Assembly: GCA_050299335.1 (NCBI GenBank) | Contig: JBNKVT010000024.1 | Span: forward strand, 1-14,764 | Origin: JBNKVT01 sp050299335 | GTDB taxonomy: Bacteria > Pseudomonadota > Alphaproteobacteria > Rhodobacterales > Rhodobacteraceae | Direction of reading: 5' to 3' | Length of the DNA stretch: 14,764 bases | Shown: positions 7,505 to 13,997 of the stretch, piece after piece | How the letters are laid out: every line of letters begins with the position of its first letter | Numbering within the stretch: position 1 is the first letter of the stretch | The notes under the pieces: model-generated | Seen by the model: only the letters and a program-made list of their open reading frames with translations | Database searches by the model: none | Told to the model about the DNA's origin: nothing | Program-made: the position numbers and the translations under genes

Positions 7505-8028
7505 GGTGGCTCTCCCTTGCTGGTCCGGCACCAGTGTGAGCCGGGAGGCGGGGCGCGGGCAAGGGAAACCTCGGGGAAGCCGCCCGCGTCGGGGGGGCGA
7601 TTCGGGACGCCTCGGCGCGGGGACGGTATCGGGGGAGGGTATCGGGAGGCGGGTGTCGCCTGATCGAGCCGGTCGCCGCCCACAGCGGGACAATACGCGG
7701 ATTTTGGTACCGGAGGCCGAGGCGGTCCCGGCGCCGCATCGGGCCGCAGGTTCGAGGGGTGCGGCTTGTTCCGAGCCGCGTGTTGCCGCCCGTTGCACGA
7801 CACTGGGCGACTCTCGACACCGGAAGCCGATGCGGCCGGGTACAGCGACGGGCCGCTGGCCCCCGGGACGCCGCCGGCGCGGTGGTACCAGTTCAGGAGG
7901 CGCAGGCGGGTGACATCGGCGGCGATTTCGCTGAAGATGTCCTCGAAATCCTCCGAGCTTTCGGCGACCAGCGCGAGGCCATCGCTGGCGCAGCCCTCCT
8001 CGGGATCGTCGCTCAGCCGGGCCACCAT
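7501..8028 (-). CDS. Unrecognised ORF, N-terminal half coding-like; possible decayed gene
   Basis: From the ATG at 8028 the first ~50-60 residues look like real protein: an acidic helical stretch (DDPEEGCASDGLALVAES, SEDFEDIFSEIAADVTRLRL, LNWYHRAGG), with 44 of the first 50 codons ending in G or C by my count. The coding character continues upstream in the same frame (NDLSNRLQPFYTE) to about 8064, where no start codon is available before an in-frame stop at 8083-8085. An ATG at about 8066 is out of frame. After about 7815 the translation becomes Pro/Arg-rich and looks non-coding, running to a stop that overlaps the thiolase ATG. No ribosome-binding site is evident at 8028. I read this as either a short gene with an odd start or a fragment that lost its 5' end. 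I do not recognise the family. Confidence 0.35.
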   Translation of the reverse strand: MVARLSDDPEEGCASDGLALVAESSEDFEDIFSEIAADVTRLRLLNWYHRAGGVPGASGPSLYPAASASGVESRPVSCNGRQHAARNKPHPSNLRPDAAPGPPRPPVPKSAYCPAVGGDRLDQATPASRYPPPIPSPRRGVPNRPPDAGGFPEVSLARAPPPGSHWCRTSKGEPP

Positions 8029-8263
8029 CTCGGTGTAGAAGGGCTGAAGCCGGTTGCTGAGGTCATTTTTAAAGGTTGAGGTTTAGATCTTGTTAAAAAT
8101 CAGGGAAATCAAATACTTGATTAATATTTATTAACTATGGCGTGCGAGGTATTTTCAGGTTGTTGGGGACCGATTTGAACAATTGGATATATATTGGCTC
8201 TATCGGCGTCCCGCCCGAACCGGCATCGTCCTGTCCCGCCCCATCCGTGCCGGGGCGCCGGGC
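8029..8263. other. AT-rich intergenic island between cobD end and ORF 7501-8028
   Basis: About 8065-8200 is strikingly AT-rich for this window. It contains a palindrome AATCAA-ATAC-TTGATT (8107-8122) and TTAA-N6-TTAA (8121-8134). It could hold the promoter for the minus-strand ORF and thiolase, but I cannot fix -35/-10 boxes. No ORF longer than about 20 codons starts here. Confidence 0.4.
8237..8257 (-). terminator. Weak hairpin just past cobD
   Basis: CGCCCC (8237-8242) and GGGGCG (8252-8257) can pair around a 9-base loop, 6 bases past the cobD stop in the direction of transcription. There is no U-run, so this is a candidate terminator by position only. Confidence 0.3.
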
Positions 8264-9181
8264 TCAGAACAGGAGCGCAATGATGGCGGTGAAGACCAGA
8301 AGCCCGATCCAGCCTTTCCAGAGCACGGCAATGGCGGCCTCGATATCCTTCGCCACCAGGTCGCGGCGACCGCGGGTGTTCAGAAACGGCTCTTTCATCA
8401 TCTCGCCGCCATAGGCGCGCGGACCGGCCAGGGCGATGTCGAGGACCCCGGCCATGGCGGCCTCGGGCCAGCCGGCATTCATCGAACGGTGCATGTCGGC
8501 GTCTTCCATCATCACCTCGAAGGGCTCCTTGCGCAGGGAAGTGGCGGCGATGACGGGGCCGGCGATACGGGCGGGGATCCAGTTCAGCAAATCGTCGGCC
8601 CAGGCGGTGGCCCAGCCGAACTCGGCGTATTTCTCGTTCAGATGCGCGACCATGCTGTCGGCGGTGTTGACCACCTTGTAGGCGAGGATGCCGGGCAGGC
8701 CGAAGATCAGGAACCAGAAGGCCGGGGCGACGAGACCGTCGCAGAACCCCTCGGCGCCACTTTCGACCGCGGCGCGGGCAATACCAGATTCGTCGAGCGT
8801 GTCGGTATCGCGCCCGACGATCTTCGCAACCTCGGCGCGACCGGCCTCGAGACCGCCGGGCAGGGCGAGGGCGACGGCGCGCACGTGATCGATAAGGCTG
8901 CGATGCGACAAAAGCACCGTACAGCCGATCAGTTCGAGAATGCCGAAATCTGGCAGCCAGGCGATGATGGACCCTGCGATAATGGCCGCGAGGATCAGGC
9001 CTGCGATCATCACGGTACCGGCTGTGCGCCTGAAATCGTGGCGGTTGAGATGCCGGTCCAGCCAGTCGATACCCTGGCCGATCAGCTTGACCGGATGCGG
9101 GACGCGGCCCCAAAGCCAGTCCGGCTCGCCCAGAAGGGCATCGAGAACGAGAGCGAGGGCGAGAATCTCGAAATGAGACAT
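8264..9181 (-). CDS. cobD: Adenosylcobinamide-phosphate synthase (CbiB/CobD)
   Basis: This 305-aa membrane enzyme attaches the aminopropanol (phosphate) arm to adenosylcobyric acid in cobalamin biosynthesis. Family landmarks are DALLGEPDWLWGRVPHPVKLIG-type N-terminus (14-35), VGRDTDTLD (122-130), the ES.AE..CDGLVAP segment (140-153), AYKVVNTADSMVAHL (167-181), ADDLLNWIPARI (195-206) and NAGWPEAAMAGVLDIALAGP (235-254). Hydrophobic segments at about 3-17, 56-76, 78-92, 152-168 and 289-305 fit a polytopic protein. The ATG at 9181 begins the conserved N-terminus; the 43 extra codons upstream read through the promoter region. It is called CbiB in enteric bacteria; here CobD follows the aerobic-pathway naming, not the Salmonella decarboxylase. 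It has no other cobalamin gene beside it in the window, and I see no B12-box riboswitch upstream. Confidence 0.92.
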   Translation of the reverse strand: MSHFEILALALVLDALLGEPDWLWGRVPHPVKLIGQGIDWLDRHLNRHDFRRTAGTVMIAGLILAAIIAGSIIAWLPDFGILELIGCTVLLSHRSLIDHVRAVALALPGGLEAGRAEVAKIVGRDTDTLDESGIARAAVESGAEGFCDGLVAPAFWFLIFGLPGILAYKVVNTADSMVAHLNEKYAEFGWATAWADDLLNWIPARIAGPVIAATSLRKEPFEVMMEDADMHRSMNAGWPEAAMAGVLDIALAGPRAYGGEMMKEPFLNTRGRRDLVAKDIEAAIAVLWKGWIGLLVFTAIIALLF

Positions 9182-9234
9182 TTTTTCCGGTTTTGGCCAC
9201 GATTTGTTAAGGTTTGCGCAGCATAGTCGTCGAG

Positions 9235-9263
9235 CGAGACAAAGAGAAAAGCATTTTGTCTCG
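9235..9263. promoter_or_regulatory. 9-bp inverted repeat in the cobD / receiver intergenic region
   Basis: CGAGACAAA (9235-9243) and TTTGTCTCG (9255-9263) are exact reverse complements separated by 11 bases, 54-82 bases upstream of the cobD start. It could be an operator or an RNA hairpin in the cobD leader. No partner is recognised. Confidence 0.4.
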
Positions 9264-9284
9264 AACCCGTTGGTTAAGCGTTTC

Positions 9285-9309
9285 TGTGCCAGCCGCATTG
9301 GCGGGCACA
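9285..9309. promoter_or_regulatory. 25-base stem-loop in the cobD / receiver intergenic region
   Basis: TGTGCC (9285-9290) pairs with GGCACA (9304-9309). A single A-G mismatch follows, then GCC (9292-9294) pairs with GGC (9300-9302) around the loop GCATT. The structure is compact and nearly perfect. It could be a dyad operator or a leader hairpin on either strand. Confidence 0.4.
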
Positions 9310-9335
9310 TCCAGTTCCCCGAAATCGTTAACGCA

Positions 9336-9350
9336 TTAATCCTTTGTTAA
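9336..9350 (+). promoter_or_regulatory. CtrA-type binding box (TTAA-N7-TTAA)
   Basis: TTAATCCTTTGTTAA is an exact match to the TTAA-N7-TTAA site known for the alphaproteobacterial cell-cycle regulator CtrA. It lies 60 bases upstream of the receiver-protein start codon. Further TTAA half-sites are at 9207, 9274 and 9328 in the same intergenic region. The match is seen directly; control by CtrA is inference from the known motif. Confidence 0.55.
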
Positions 9351-9371
9351 GGATTGGCGTAAAGTTTCTAC

Positions 9372-9389
9372 CAAAGTCGCAAGACTTTG
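9372..9389 (+). promoter_or_regulatory. 7-bp stem with GCAA tetraloop in the receiver-gene 5' region
   Basis: CAAAGTC (9372-9378) and GACTTTG (9383-9389) pair perfectly around GCAA, which as RNA is a stable GNRA tetraloop. It sits between the CtrA-type box and the ribosome-binding site, 21 bases before the start codon. If transcription starts upstream of it, it is a 5'-UTR hairpin; otherwise it is an 18-bp operator-like dyad. Confidence 0.4.
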
Positions 9390-9410
9390 CTAACGTGAGA
9401 GGATCGCGCC

Positions 9411-9803
9411 GTGCGTGTTTTGCTGGTACAGGACAACGCCGATCTGGGGGAGATCTGGAAACGGTTTCTGAAACGTCAGGGGATTGACGCGCGCCTGGCG
9501 ACAACCCAGGCGGACGCAATCGCGGCCCTGGAGGAGCGCGTGTATGATGCCGTCGTCCTGGAACTGGTTCTGCCTGACGGGGGTGGGATCGCCGTGGCGG
9601 ATTTCGCGGCCTACAAATACCCCGATATCGCGGTGATCGCGGTGACCAAATCGGGGTTCTTCTCGGACGGATCGATCTTCGAGGTGGTGCCGAATGCGCG
9701 CTACCTGCTGAGGACGCCGCTCAGGCCGGACGATCTGGTGGCCTATCTGGAACATTGTTCGCATCGCCACGCCCCCGATATGCCGGAAGCAATCACCGCC
9801 TGA
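9411..9803 (+). CDS. Degenerate single receiver-domain protein (pseudo-receiver)
   Basis: This 130-aa protein has the fold pattern of a response-regulator receiver domain and no output domain. The start LLVQDNADLG replaces the usual acidic pair with Q8-D9. The segment YDAVVLELVLPDGGG has Glu51 where the phospho-accepting Asp should be. AVTKSG keeps the Thr (T79), but LLRTPL has Thr in the place of the conserved Lys before Pro. It therefore probably cannot be phosphorylated normally, and Glu may mimic the phosphorylated state. The start is GTG at 9411 with AGAGGA 8 bases upstream; no other start fits the conserved beginning. It has its own promoter region with a CtrA-type box. The partner is unknown; the next gene downstream on the same strand (9942) is a candidate. 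Confidence 0.8.
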   Translation: MRVLLVQDNADLGEIWKRFLKRQGIDARLATTQADAIAALEERVYDAVVLELVLPDGGGIAVADFAAYKYPDIAVIAVTKSGFFSDGSIFEVVPNARYLLRTPLRPDDLVAYLEHCSHRHAPDMPEAITA

Positions 9804-9941
9804 ACCGACGGCACGCGGTCGTCCTCGTCGCGCCGTGCGATTCATCAATCCGAAACAAATCTTTTACAAATTCAAGCGGTCGAAACACTTGACCCGGGGC
9901 CCGATTCCACCAACTTTCTGGATGTGGGCAAGGGGGTAACC

Positions 9942-10286
9942 ATGGACGGCTATCTTTCACCGGAAATCCTGAAGGGGCTGCAGGCGGCCCGGCTTCGTGA
10001 CGAAAAACGGAAATCGAAGCTGCGGGTGCAGTCGAGCGATCAGGAATTCCGGGTTCTGTCCTCCTGGGACAGCGGCTTTGCTCTGGAGGATACCGATCAT
10101 CCGCATCTGCGCGGGGTCGTCGATCTCTATGAGGGGCCGCGGCACGTGTCCCATTGCCTGATCATCCATTCCAGGGCCGAGAACGGGCGGATCATCTACG
10201 AGTTCAAGCGGGCGACACCGCCCACCGACCGGCCCGCCAGCGACTTCGCCGCCGAGGCACCTGTTATCGCGGGGCTTCTGACCTAG
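9942..10286 (+). CDS. Conserved protein of unknown function, 114 aa
   Basis: The protein starts MDGYLSPEILKGLQAARLRD and has a basic segment EKRKSKLRV, a core SSWDSGFALE...PHLRGVVDLYEGPRHVSHCLI and ends with YEFKRATPPTDRPASDF followed by a short tail. The W-SGFA / HLRG-VDLY-GPRHV / YEFKR pattern resembles a family I recall as widespread and uncharacterised in Rhodobacterales. It is small, soluble and mostly beta by appearance; a PilZ-like fold came to mind but the RxxxR and D/NxSxxG motifs are missing. The ATG at 9942 has an AGGGGG ribosome-binding site 5 bases upstream; a GTG six codons earlier (9924) is possible but has no such site. It follows the pseudo-receiver by 138 bp on the same strand and may be co-regulated. 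Confidence 0.75.
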   Translation: MDGYLSPEILKGLQAARLRDEKRKSKLRVQSSDQEFRVLSSWDSGFALEDTDHPHLRGVVDLYEGPRHVSHCLIIHSRAENGRIIYEFKRATPPTDRPASDFAAEAPVIAGLLT

Positions 10287-10368
10287 ATCTTCTGACGTGG
10301 CGCCAGATTCCACCCGCCTTGCCTGTGGAGGCTGGAGTCAGCACCAAGACCCGCAATCAGTGCGTCAC

Positions 10369-10389
10369 CGCGTTCTTTCGAAGAACGCG
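10369..10389. repeat. Perfect palindrome, 9-bp arms
   Basis: CGCGTTCTT (10369-10377) and AAGAACGCG (10381-10389) are exact reverse complements around TCG. One base separates it from the next palindrome. As RNA it would form a tight hairpin. Confidence 0.7.
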
Positions 10390-10390
10390 A

Positions 10391-10413
10391 CCGAAATTTT
10401 TGAAAAATTTCGG
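10391..10413. repeat. Perfect palindrome, 11-bp arms around one G
   Basis: CCGAAATTTTT (10391-10401) and AAAAATTTCGG (10403-10413) are exact reverse complements separated by a single G. The centre is a T-run followed by an A-run, in an otherwise GC-rich area. It is followed by CGCCCGGGGGG, not a T-run, so it is not a standard terminator. Its role is unknown. Confidence 0.7.
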
Positions 10414-10614
10414 CGCCCGGGGGGGACGATTCGTCGCTGACTGGCGCCGTCTGACCAATCGCCCCAACGTCTCCCGCCAAATATCACAAGTCTCGGGACG
10501 ACATCCTCGCGTGGTCGCCCCTTCACGTCTTCCCCCGGTCGCCGCTTTCGTCCATACAGAGGCCACGCCACATTCCGGCACCGACACATTCGACGAGGAC
10601 CCCACCGGTATCCC

Positions 10615-12372
10615 ATGCCCGGCCTGACCCAGTTCCCGCGCGCGCTATTCTCCCGACTGGCGGGCTCCAGGGCCGAGCGCCGCAACCGCCGCCTTGCCCG
10701 CAGGAAACCCTGGGGGACGCAGCCGACCGAGTTTGTCTTCTATCCCCAGAACCGCACCATCGGCTCCTACCTCACCGGGCAGGATCTCGTCATGGGCAAG
10801 GTCACCCTCGCTGGCCGCATGCTGGAGCTTGGCAAGGCCAGCCTCTGGGATATCGTCCCGCCCAGCCCGGCCTATGAGACCGCCCTGCATCGCTTCGTGT
10901 GGCTCGATGATCTGGTCGCCGATGGCGGCGCCCCGGCGCAGGAGCAGGCGCGCGAATGGACCGCCGAATGGATGCATCGCTACCTGCAGGGCACCGGCCC
11001 CGGCTGGCAGGCTGAGATGGCCGGATCGCGCCTCTTGCGCTGGGTCATCCATGCGCGCTTTCTGATGCGCGGCATGGATGACCGGATGCGCGGGCGGTTC
11101 TTTCTGGGGCTCTGGAAACATGTTTGCTACCTCTCCGAAATGGCCGGCACCGCCCCGGTCGGCAAGCCCCGGATCGAGGCGCTGACCGGGCTGATCCACG
11201 CCACCCTGTCCCTGAACGGCCAGGAGGACCGGTTGAAAAGGGCCGTCGCCGAACTGACCCGCGAATGCCGCGCCCTGATCGGCGAGGAAGGCGCGGTCGC
11301 CAGCCGCAACCCCGAGGAATTGCTGGAACTTTTTGCCCGCCTCGTCTGGAGCGCCTCCGCCCTGACCGAAGCCAATCGCAAGCCCGATCCCGGCCTCACC
11401 GAGGCCATTGCCCGCATCGCCCCCACCTTGCGCAATCTCCGGCTCGGCGACGGGTCGCTGGCGCGGTTCCATGGCGGTTCCAGCGGGCGCGAGGGGCGTC
11501 TGGACCAGGCGCTGTCCGATAGCGGCGTCAAGGGCACGGACCGGGACGGGGCGGCGATGGGCTATGCCCGGCTTTCCGGCGGGCGGCTTGTCGCGGTGAT
11601 GGATGCCTCCGACCCGCCCATCGGCCCCGCATCGGCCATCGCCCATGCCAGCGCGCTCGCCATCGAGGTCACCTCGGGCCGCCGGGCGATGATTACCAAT
11701 ACCGGCCCTGGCCACGGTTTCGGCCGCCAGTGGGAGCGGGCCTGCCGGCATTCGGCAGCCCATTCGACCCTGCTGGTCGACAACCGTTCTTCGGTCGCCT
11801 TCACCACCCCGACCGCCCGCCAGCCCGCCGAACTGATCGCCATCGCGCCAAAGGTCGTGGTCAAGCGCGGCCATGACGCCAACGGGGTGTTCCTGCGCGG
11901 CACCCAGGACGGCTATCTCGCCGAATACGGGCTGGTCCATGAAAGGCGGCTCTATATCGATACAGGCGGGGCGGCCTTGGACGGGTCGGACCGGGTCTTT
12001 GCCCCGGACCGCGCCGCGGCCGGGCGTTTCCGGCGCGCCGCCCATGAGGGCAGCGGGCTCGGCCTGCCGATCGCGGTGCATTTTCACCTGCATCCCGATG
12101 TGACGGTGGACAATCTCCGTGGCTTCAACGCCGCCAATCTGATCCTGAAGAGCGGCGAGGTCTGGGAGTTCCGCCAGACCGGTGCCGAGCTGAAGGTCGA
12201 GAAATCCGCCTTCCTGCAACCCGGGCGCAAGGAACCGACCCCGTCGCGGCAGATTGTCCTGACCACGCGCATCTCCGCCCCCGACCATGTCATCCACTGG
12301 ACCCTGATCCGTCCGGTCAAGGCCGGGGCCAGCCTCCGCGACGTGGTGGTTGACGAACCCGGCGCATCCTGA
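10615..12372 (+). CDS. Heparinase II/III-like family protein
   Basis: This 585-aa protein has an alpha-helical N-terminal region rich in Trp (VWLDDLVADGG, GPGWQAEMAGSRLLRWVIHARFL at about 95-150) and a C-terminal heparinase II/III-like region. The latter includes FHGGSSGREGRLDQAL (285-300), a run of small residues with RRAMITNTGPG (356-366), ACRHSAAHSTLLVD (376-389) with the typical His, and AVHFHLHPDV (487-496). The family contains polysaccharide lyases, but the substrate of this branch is unknown. There is no signal peptide; the N-terminus is strongly basic. The ATG at 10615 is the first start available; the nearest purine-rich site (GAGGA, 10595-10599) is unusually far at 15 bases, so a later start is possible. 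It lies 35 bp upstream of purH, an order I recall from Rhodobacterales genomes. Confidence 0.82.
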   Translation: MPGLTQFPRALFSRLAGSRAERRNRRLARRKPWGTQPTEFVFYPQNRTIGSYLTGQDLVMGKVTLAGRMLELGKASLWDIVPPSPAYETALHRFVWLDDLVADGGAPAQEQAREWTAEWMHRYLQGTGPGWQAEMAGSRLLRWVIHARFLMRGMDDRMRGRFFLGLWKHVCYLSEMAGTAPVGKPRIEALTGLIHATLSLNGQEDRLKRAVAELTRECRALIGEEGAVASRNPEELLELFARLVWSASALTEANRKPDPGLTEAIARIAPTLRNLRLGDGSLARFHGGSSGREGRLDQALSDSGVKGTDRDGAAMGYARLSGGRLVAVMDASDPPIGPASAIAHASALAIEVTSGRRAMITNTGPGHGFGRQWERACRHSAAHSTLLVDNRSSVAFTTPTARQPAELIAIAPKVVVKRGHDANGVFLRGTQDGYLAEYGLVHERRLYIDTGGAALDGSDRVFAPDRAAAGRFRRAAHEGSGLGLPIAVHFHLHPDVTVDNLRGFNAANLILKSGEVWEFRQTGAELKVEKSAFLQPGRKEPTPSRQIVLTTRISAPDHVIHWTLIRPVKAGASLRDVVVDEPGAS

Positions 12373-12407
12373 TTTTAAGCCCGCAGTTTCCCGTCTCGGA
12401 GAGCCAG

Positions 12408-13997
12408 ATGACCCGTAACCCCGTCCCCGTTACCCGCGCCCTCCTCTCCGTCTCCGACAAGACCGGCCTCATCGACCTCGCCCGGGCGCTGGCCGGACGC
12501 GGCGTCGAGCTTCTGTCGACCGGGGGTACGGCAAAGGCGATCCGCGACGCCGGGCTGGCGGTCCGGGACGTCTCCGAGATCACCGAATTTCCCGAGATGA
12601 TGGACGGCCGCGTCAAGACCCTGCATCCGCGCGTCCATGGCGGACTGCTGGCACTGCGCGACAATCCCGAACATACCGCGGCGATGTCCGCCCATGGCAT
12701 CCCGGCCATCGACCTGCTGGTCGTCAATCTCTACCCGTTCGAGGAAACCGTCGCCAAGGGGGCGGATTACGACACCTGCATCGAGAATATCGACATTGGC
12801 GGCCCGGCGATGATCCGGGCGGCGGCCAAGAACCACGGGTTTGTCGCGGTTGTGACGGATGTCGAGGATTACGCCGCCCTGCTGGCTGAACTTGATGCCC
12901 ATGATGGCACCACGCTGGCCTTCCGCCAGACCCTTGCCCAGCGGGCCTATGCCCGTACAGGGGCCTATGACGCCGCCGTCTCCACCTGGATGGCCGGTGC
13001 CATTGGCGAGGACGCGCCGCGCCGCCGGGCCTTTGCAGGGACACTCGTCCAGACACTGCGCTATGGCGAGAATCCGCATCAGGGGGCGGCTTTCTATACC
13101 GACGGGACGAACCGCCCCGGTGTGGCCACCGCCGCTCAGCATCAGGGCAAGGAGCTGAGCTACAACAATATCAACGACACCGACGCCGCCTTCGAACTGG
13201 TCGCCGAGTTTGCGCCCGAAGACGGGCCTGCCTGCGCCATCATCAAACACGCCAACCCCTGCGGCGTCGCACGGGGTGCGACCCTCGCCGAAGCCTATGG
13301 GAAAGCCTTCGACTGCGACCGCACCTCCGCCTTCGGCGGCATCGTGGCCCTCAACCAGCCCCTCGACGCGGCAACGGCGGAGGAGATCACCGGCATCTTC
13401 ACCGAGGTCGTCATCGCCCCCGGTGCCTCGGACGAGGCCAAGGCGGTGTTCGCCGCCAAGAAGAACCTCCGCCTGCTGACCACCGAGGGTTTGCCTGATA
13501 TACATGCCAAATCGCTGACCGTCCGACAGGTCGCCGGAGGGCTCTTGGTGCAGGACAAGGACACCGGCTTCATCGGCATGGACGACCTGAAGGTGGTGAC
13601 GAAGAAGGCCCCGACGCCGGAACAGATGGCCGACCTCCTCTTCGCCTGGAAGGTTGCCAAGCACGTCAAATCCAACGCCATCGTCTATGTCCGGGACGGG
13701 GCCACGGTCGGGGTCGGTGCGGGGCAGATGAGCCGGGTGGACAGTGCGCTGATCGCGGCGAAAAAGGCCGAGCGCATGGCCGAGACCCTCGGGCTGACCG
13801 AGCCGCTGACCATCGGCTCCGCCGTCGCCTCGGACGCCTTCTTTCCCTTCCCCGACGGGCTGATGGAGGCCGCCGCTGCCGGGGCCACCTGCGTCATCCA
13901 GCCCGGCGGGTCGATGCGCGACGACGAGGTGATCGCCGCCGCCGACGAGGCGGGGCTTGCCATGGTCTTTACCGGCATGCGGCATTTCCGGCACTGA
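12408..13997 (+). CDS. purH: Bifunctional AICAR formyltransferase / IMP cyclohydrolase
   Basis: This 529-aa enzyme performs the last two steps of de novo purine synthesis, formylating AICAR with 10-formyl-THF and then closing the ring to IMP. The N-terminal IMP cyclohydrolase (MGS-like) part shows LLSVSDKTGL (12-21), LLSTGGTAKAI (35-45), MMDGRVKTLHPRVHGGLLA (64-82) and NIDIGGPAMIRAAAKN (127-142). The AICAR transformylase part has LRYGENPHQ (217-225), KELSYNNINDTDAA (248-261), the catalytic KHANPCG (Lys280-His281) and SAFGGIVA (307-314), ending MRHFRH. It is full length with no disruption. The ATG at 12408 follows a GGAGAG ribosome-binding site. It is probably co-transcribed with the upstream heparinase-like gene, and its stop overlaps the lspA start (TGATG), so lspA translation is coupled. 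Confidence 0.97.
   Translation: MTRNPVPVTRALLSVSDKTGLIDLARALAGRGVELLSTGGTAKAIRDAGLAVRDVSEITEFPEMMDGRVKTLHPRVHGGLLALRDNPEHTAAMSAHGIPAIDLLVVNLYPFEETVAKGADYDTCIENIDIGGPAMIRAAAKNHGFVAVVTDVEDYAALLAELDAHDGTTLAFRQTLAQRAYARTGAYDAAVSTWMAGAIGEDAPRRRAFAGTLVQTLRYGENPHQGAAFYTDGTNRPGVATAAQHQGKELSYNNINDTDAAFELVAEFAPEDGPACAIIKHANPCGVARGATLAEAYGKAFDCDRTSAFGGIVALNQPLDAATAEEITGIFTEVVIAPGASDEAKAVFAAKKNLRLLTTEGLPDIHAKSLTVRQVAGGLLVQDKDTGFIGMDDLKVVTKKAPTPEQMADLLFAWKVAKHVKSNAIVYVRDGATVGVGAGQMSRVDSALIAAKKAERMAETLGLTEPLTIGSAVASDAFFPFPDGLMEAAAAGATCVIQPGGSMRDDEVIAAADEAGLAMVFTGMRHFRH

Larger units (their letters stand above)
10287..10614. other. 328-bp gene-free stretch upstream of the heparinase-like gene
   Basis: I see no credible ORF here. 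It holds the two abutting perfect palindromes (10369-10413) and then G/C-rich and mixed sequence leading to the heparinase-like gene. A promoter for that operon is expected but I cannot place it. Confidence 0.5.

Noticed and set aside
7505..7798. 98-residue N-terminal extension of the thiolase
   Set aside because: It is Pro/Arg-rich, lacks family similarity, and the ATG at 7504 has a good ribosome-binding site.
8121..8134. TTAA-N6-TTAA as a second CtrA box
   Set aside because: The spacing is 6, not 7, and the surrounding DNA is generally AT-rich, so the match is likely by chance.
9182..9410. Cobalamin riboswitch upstream of cobD
   Set aside because: I could find no B12-box-like sequence or matching stem arrangement; only unrelated hairpins are visible.
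9942..10286. PilZ (c-di-GMP receptor) domain in the 114-aa protein
   Set aside because: The RxxxR and D/NxSxxG binding motifs are absent.
10645..12297. 550-codon minus-strand open frame opposite the heparinase-like gene
   Set aside because: It is a shadow frame; composition is Gly/Arg/Pro-rich and no motif is visible.
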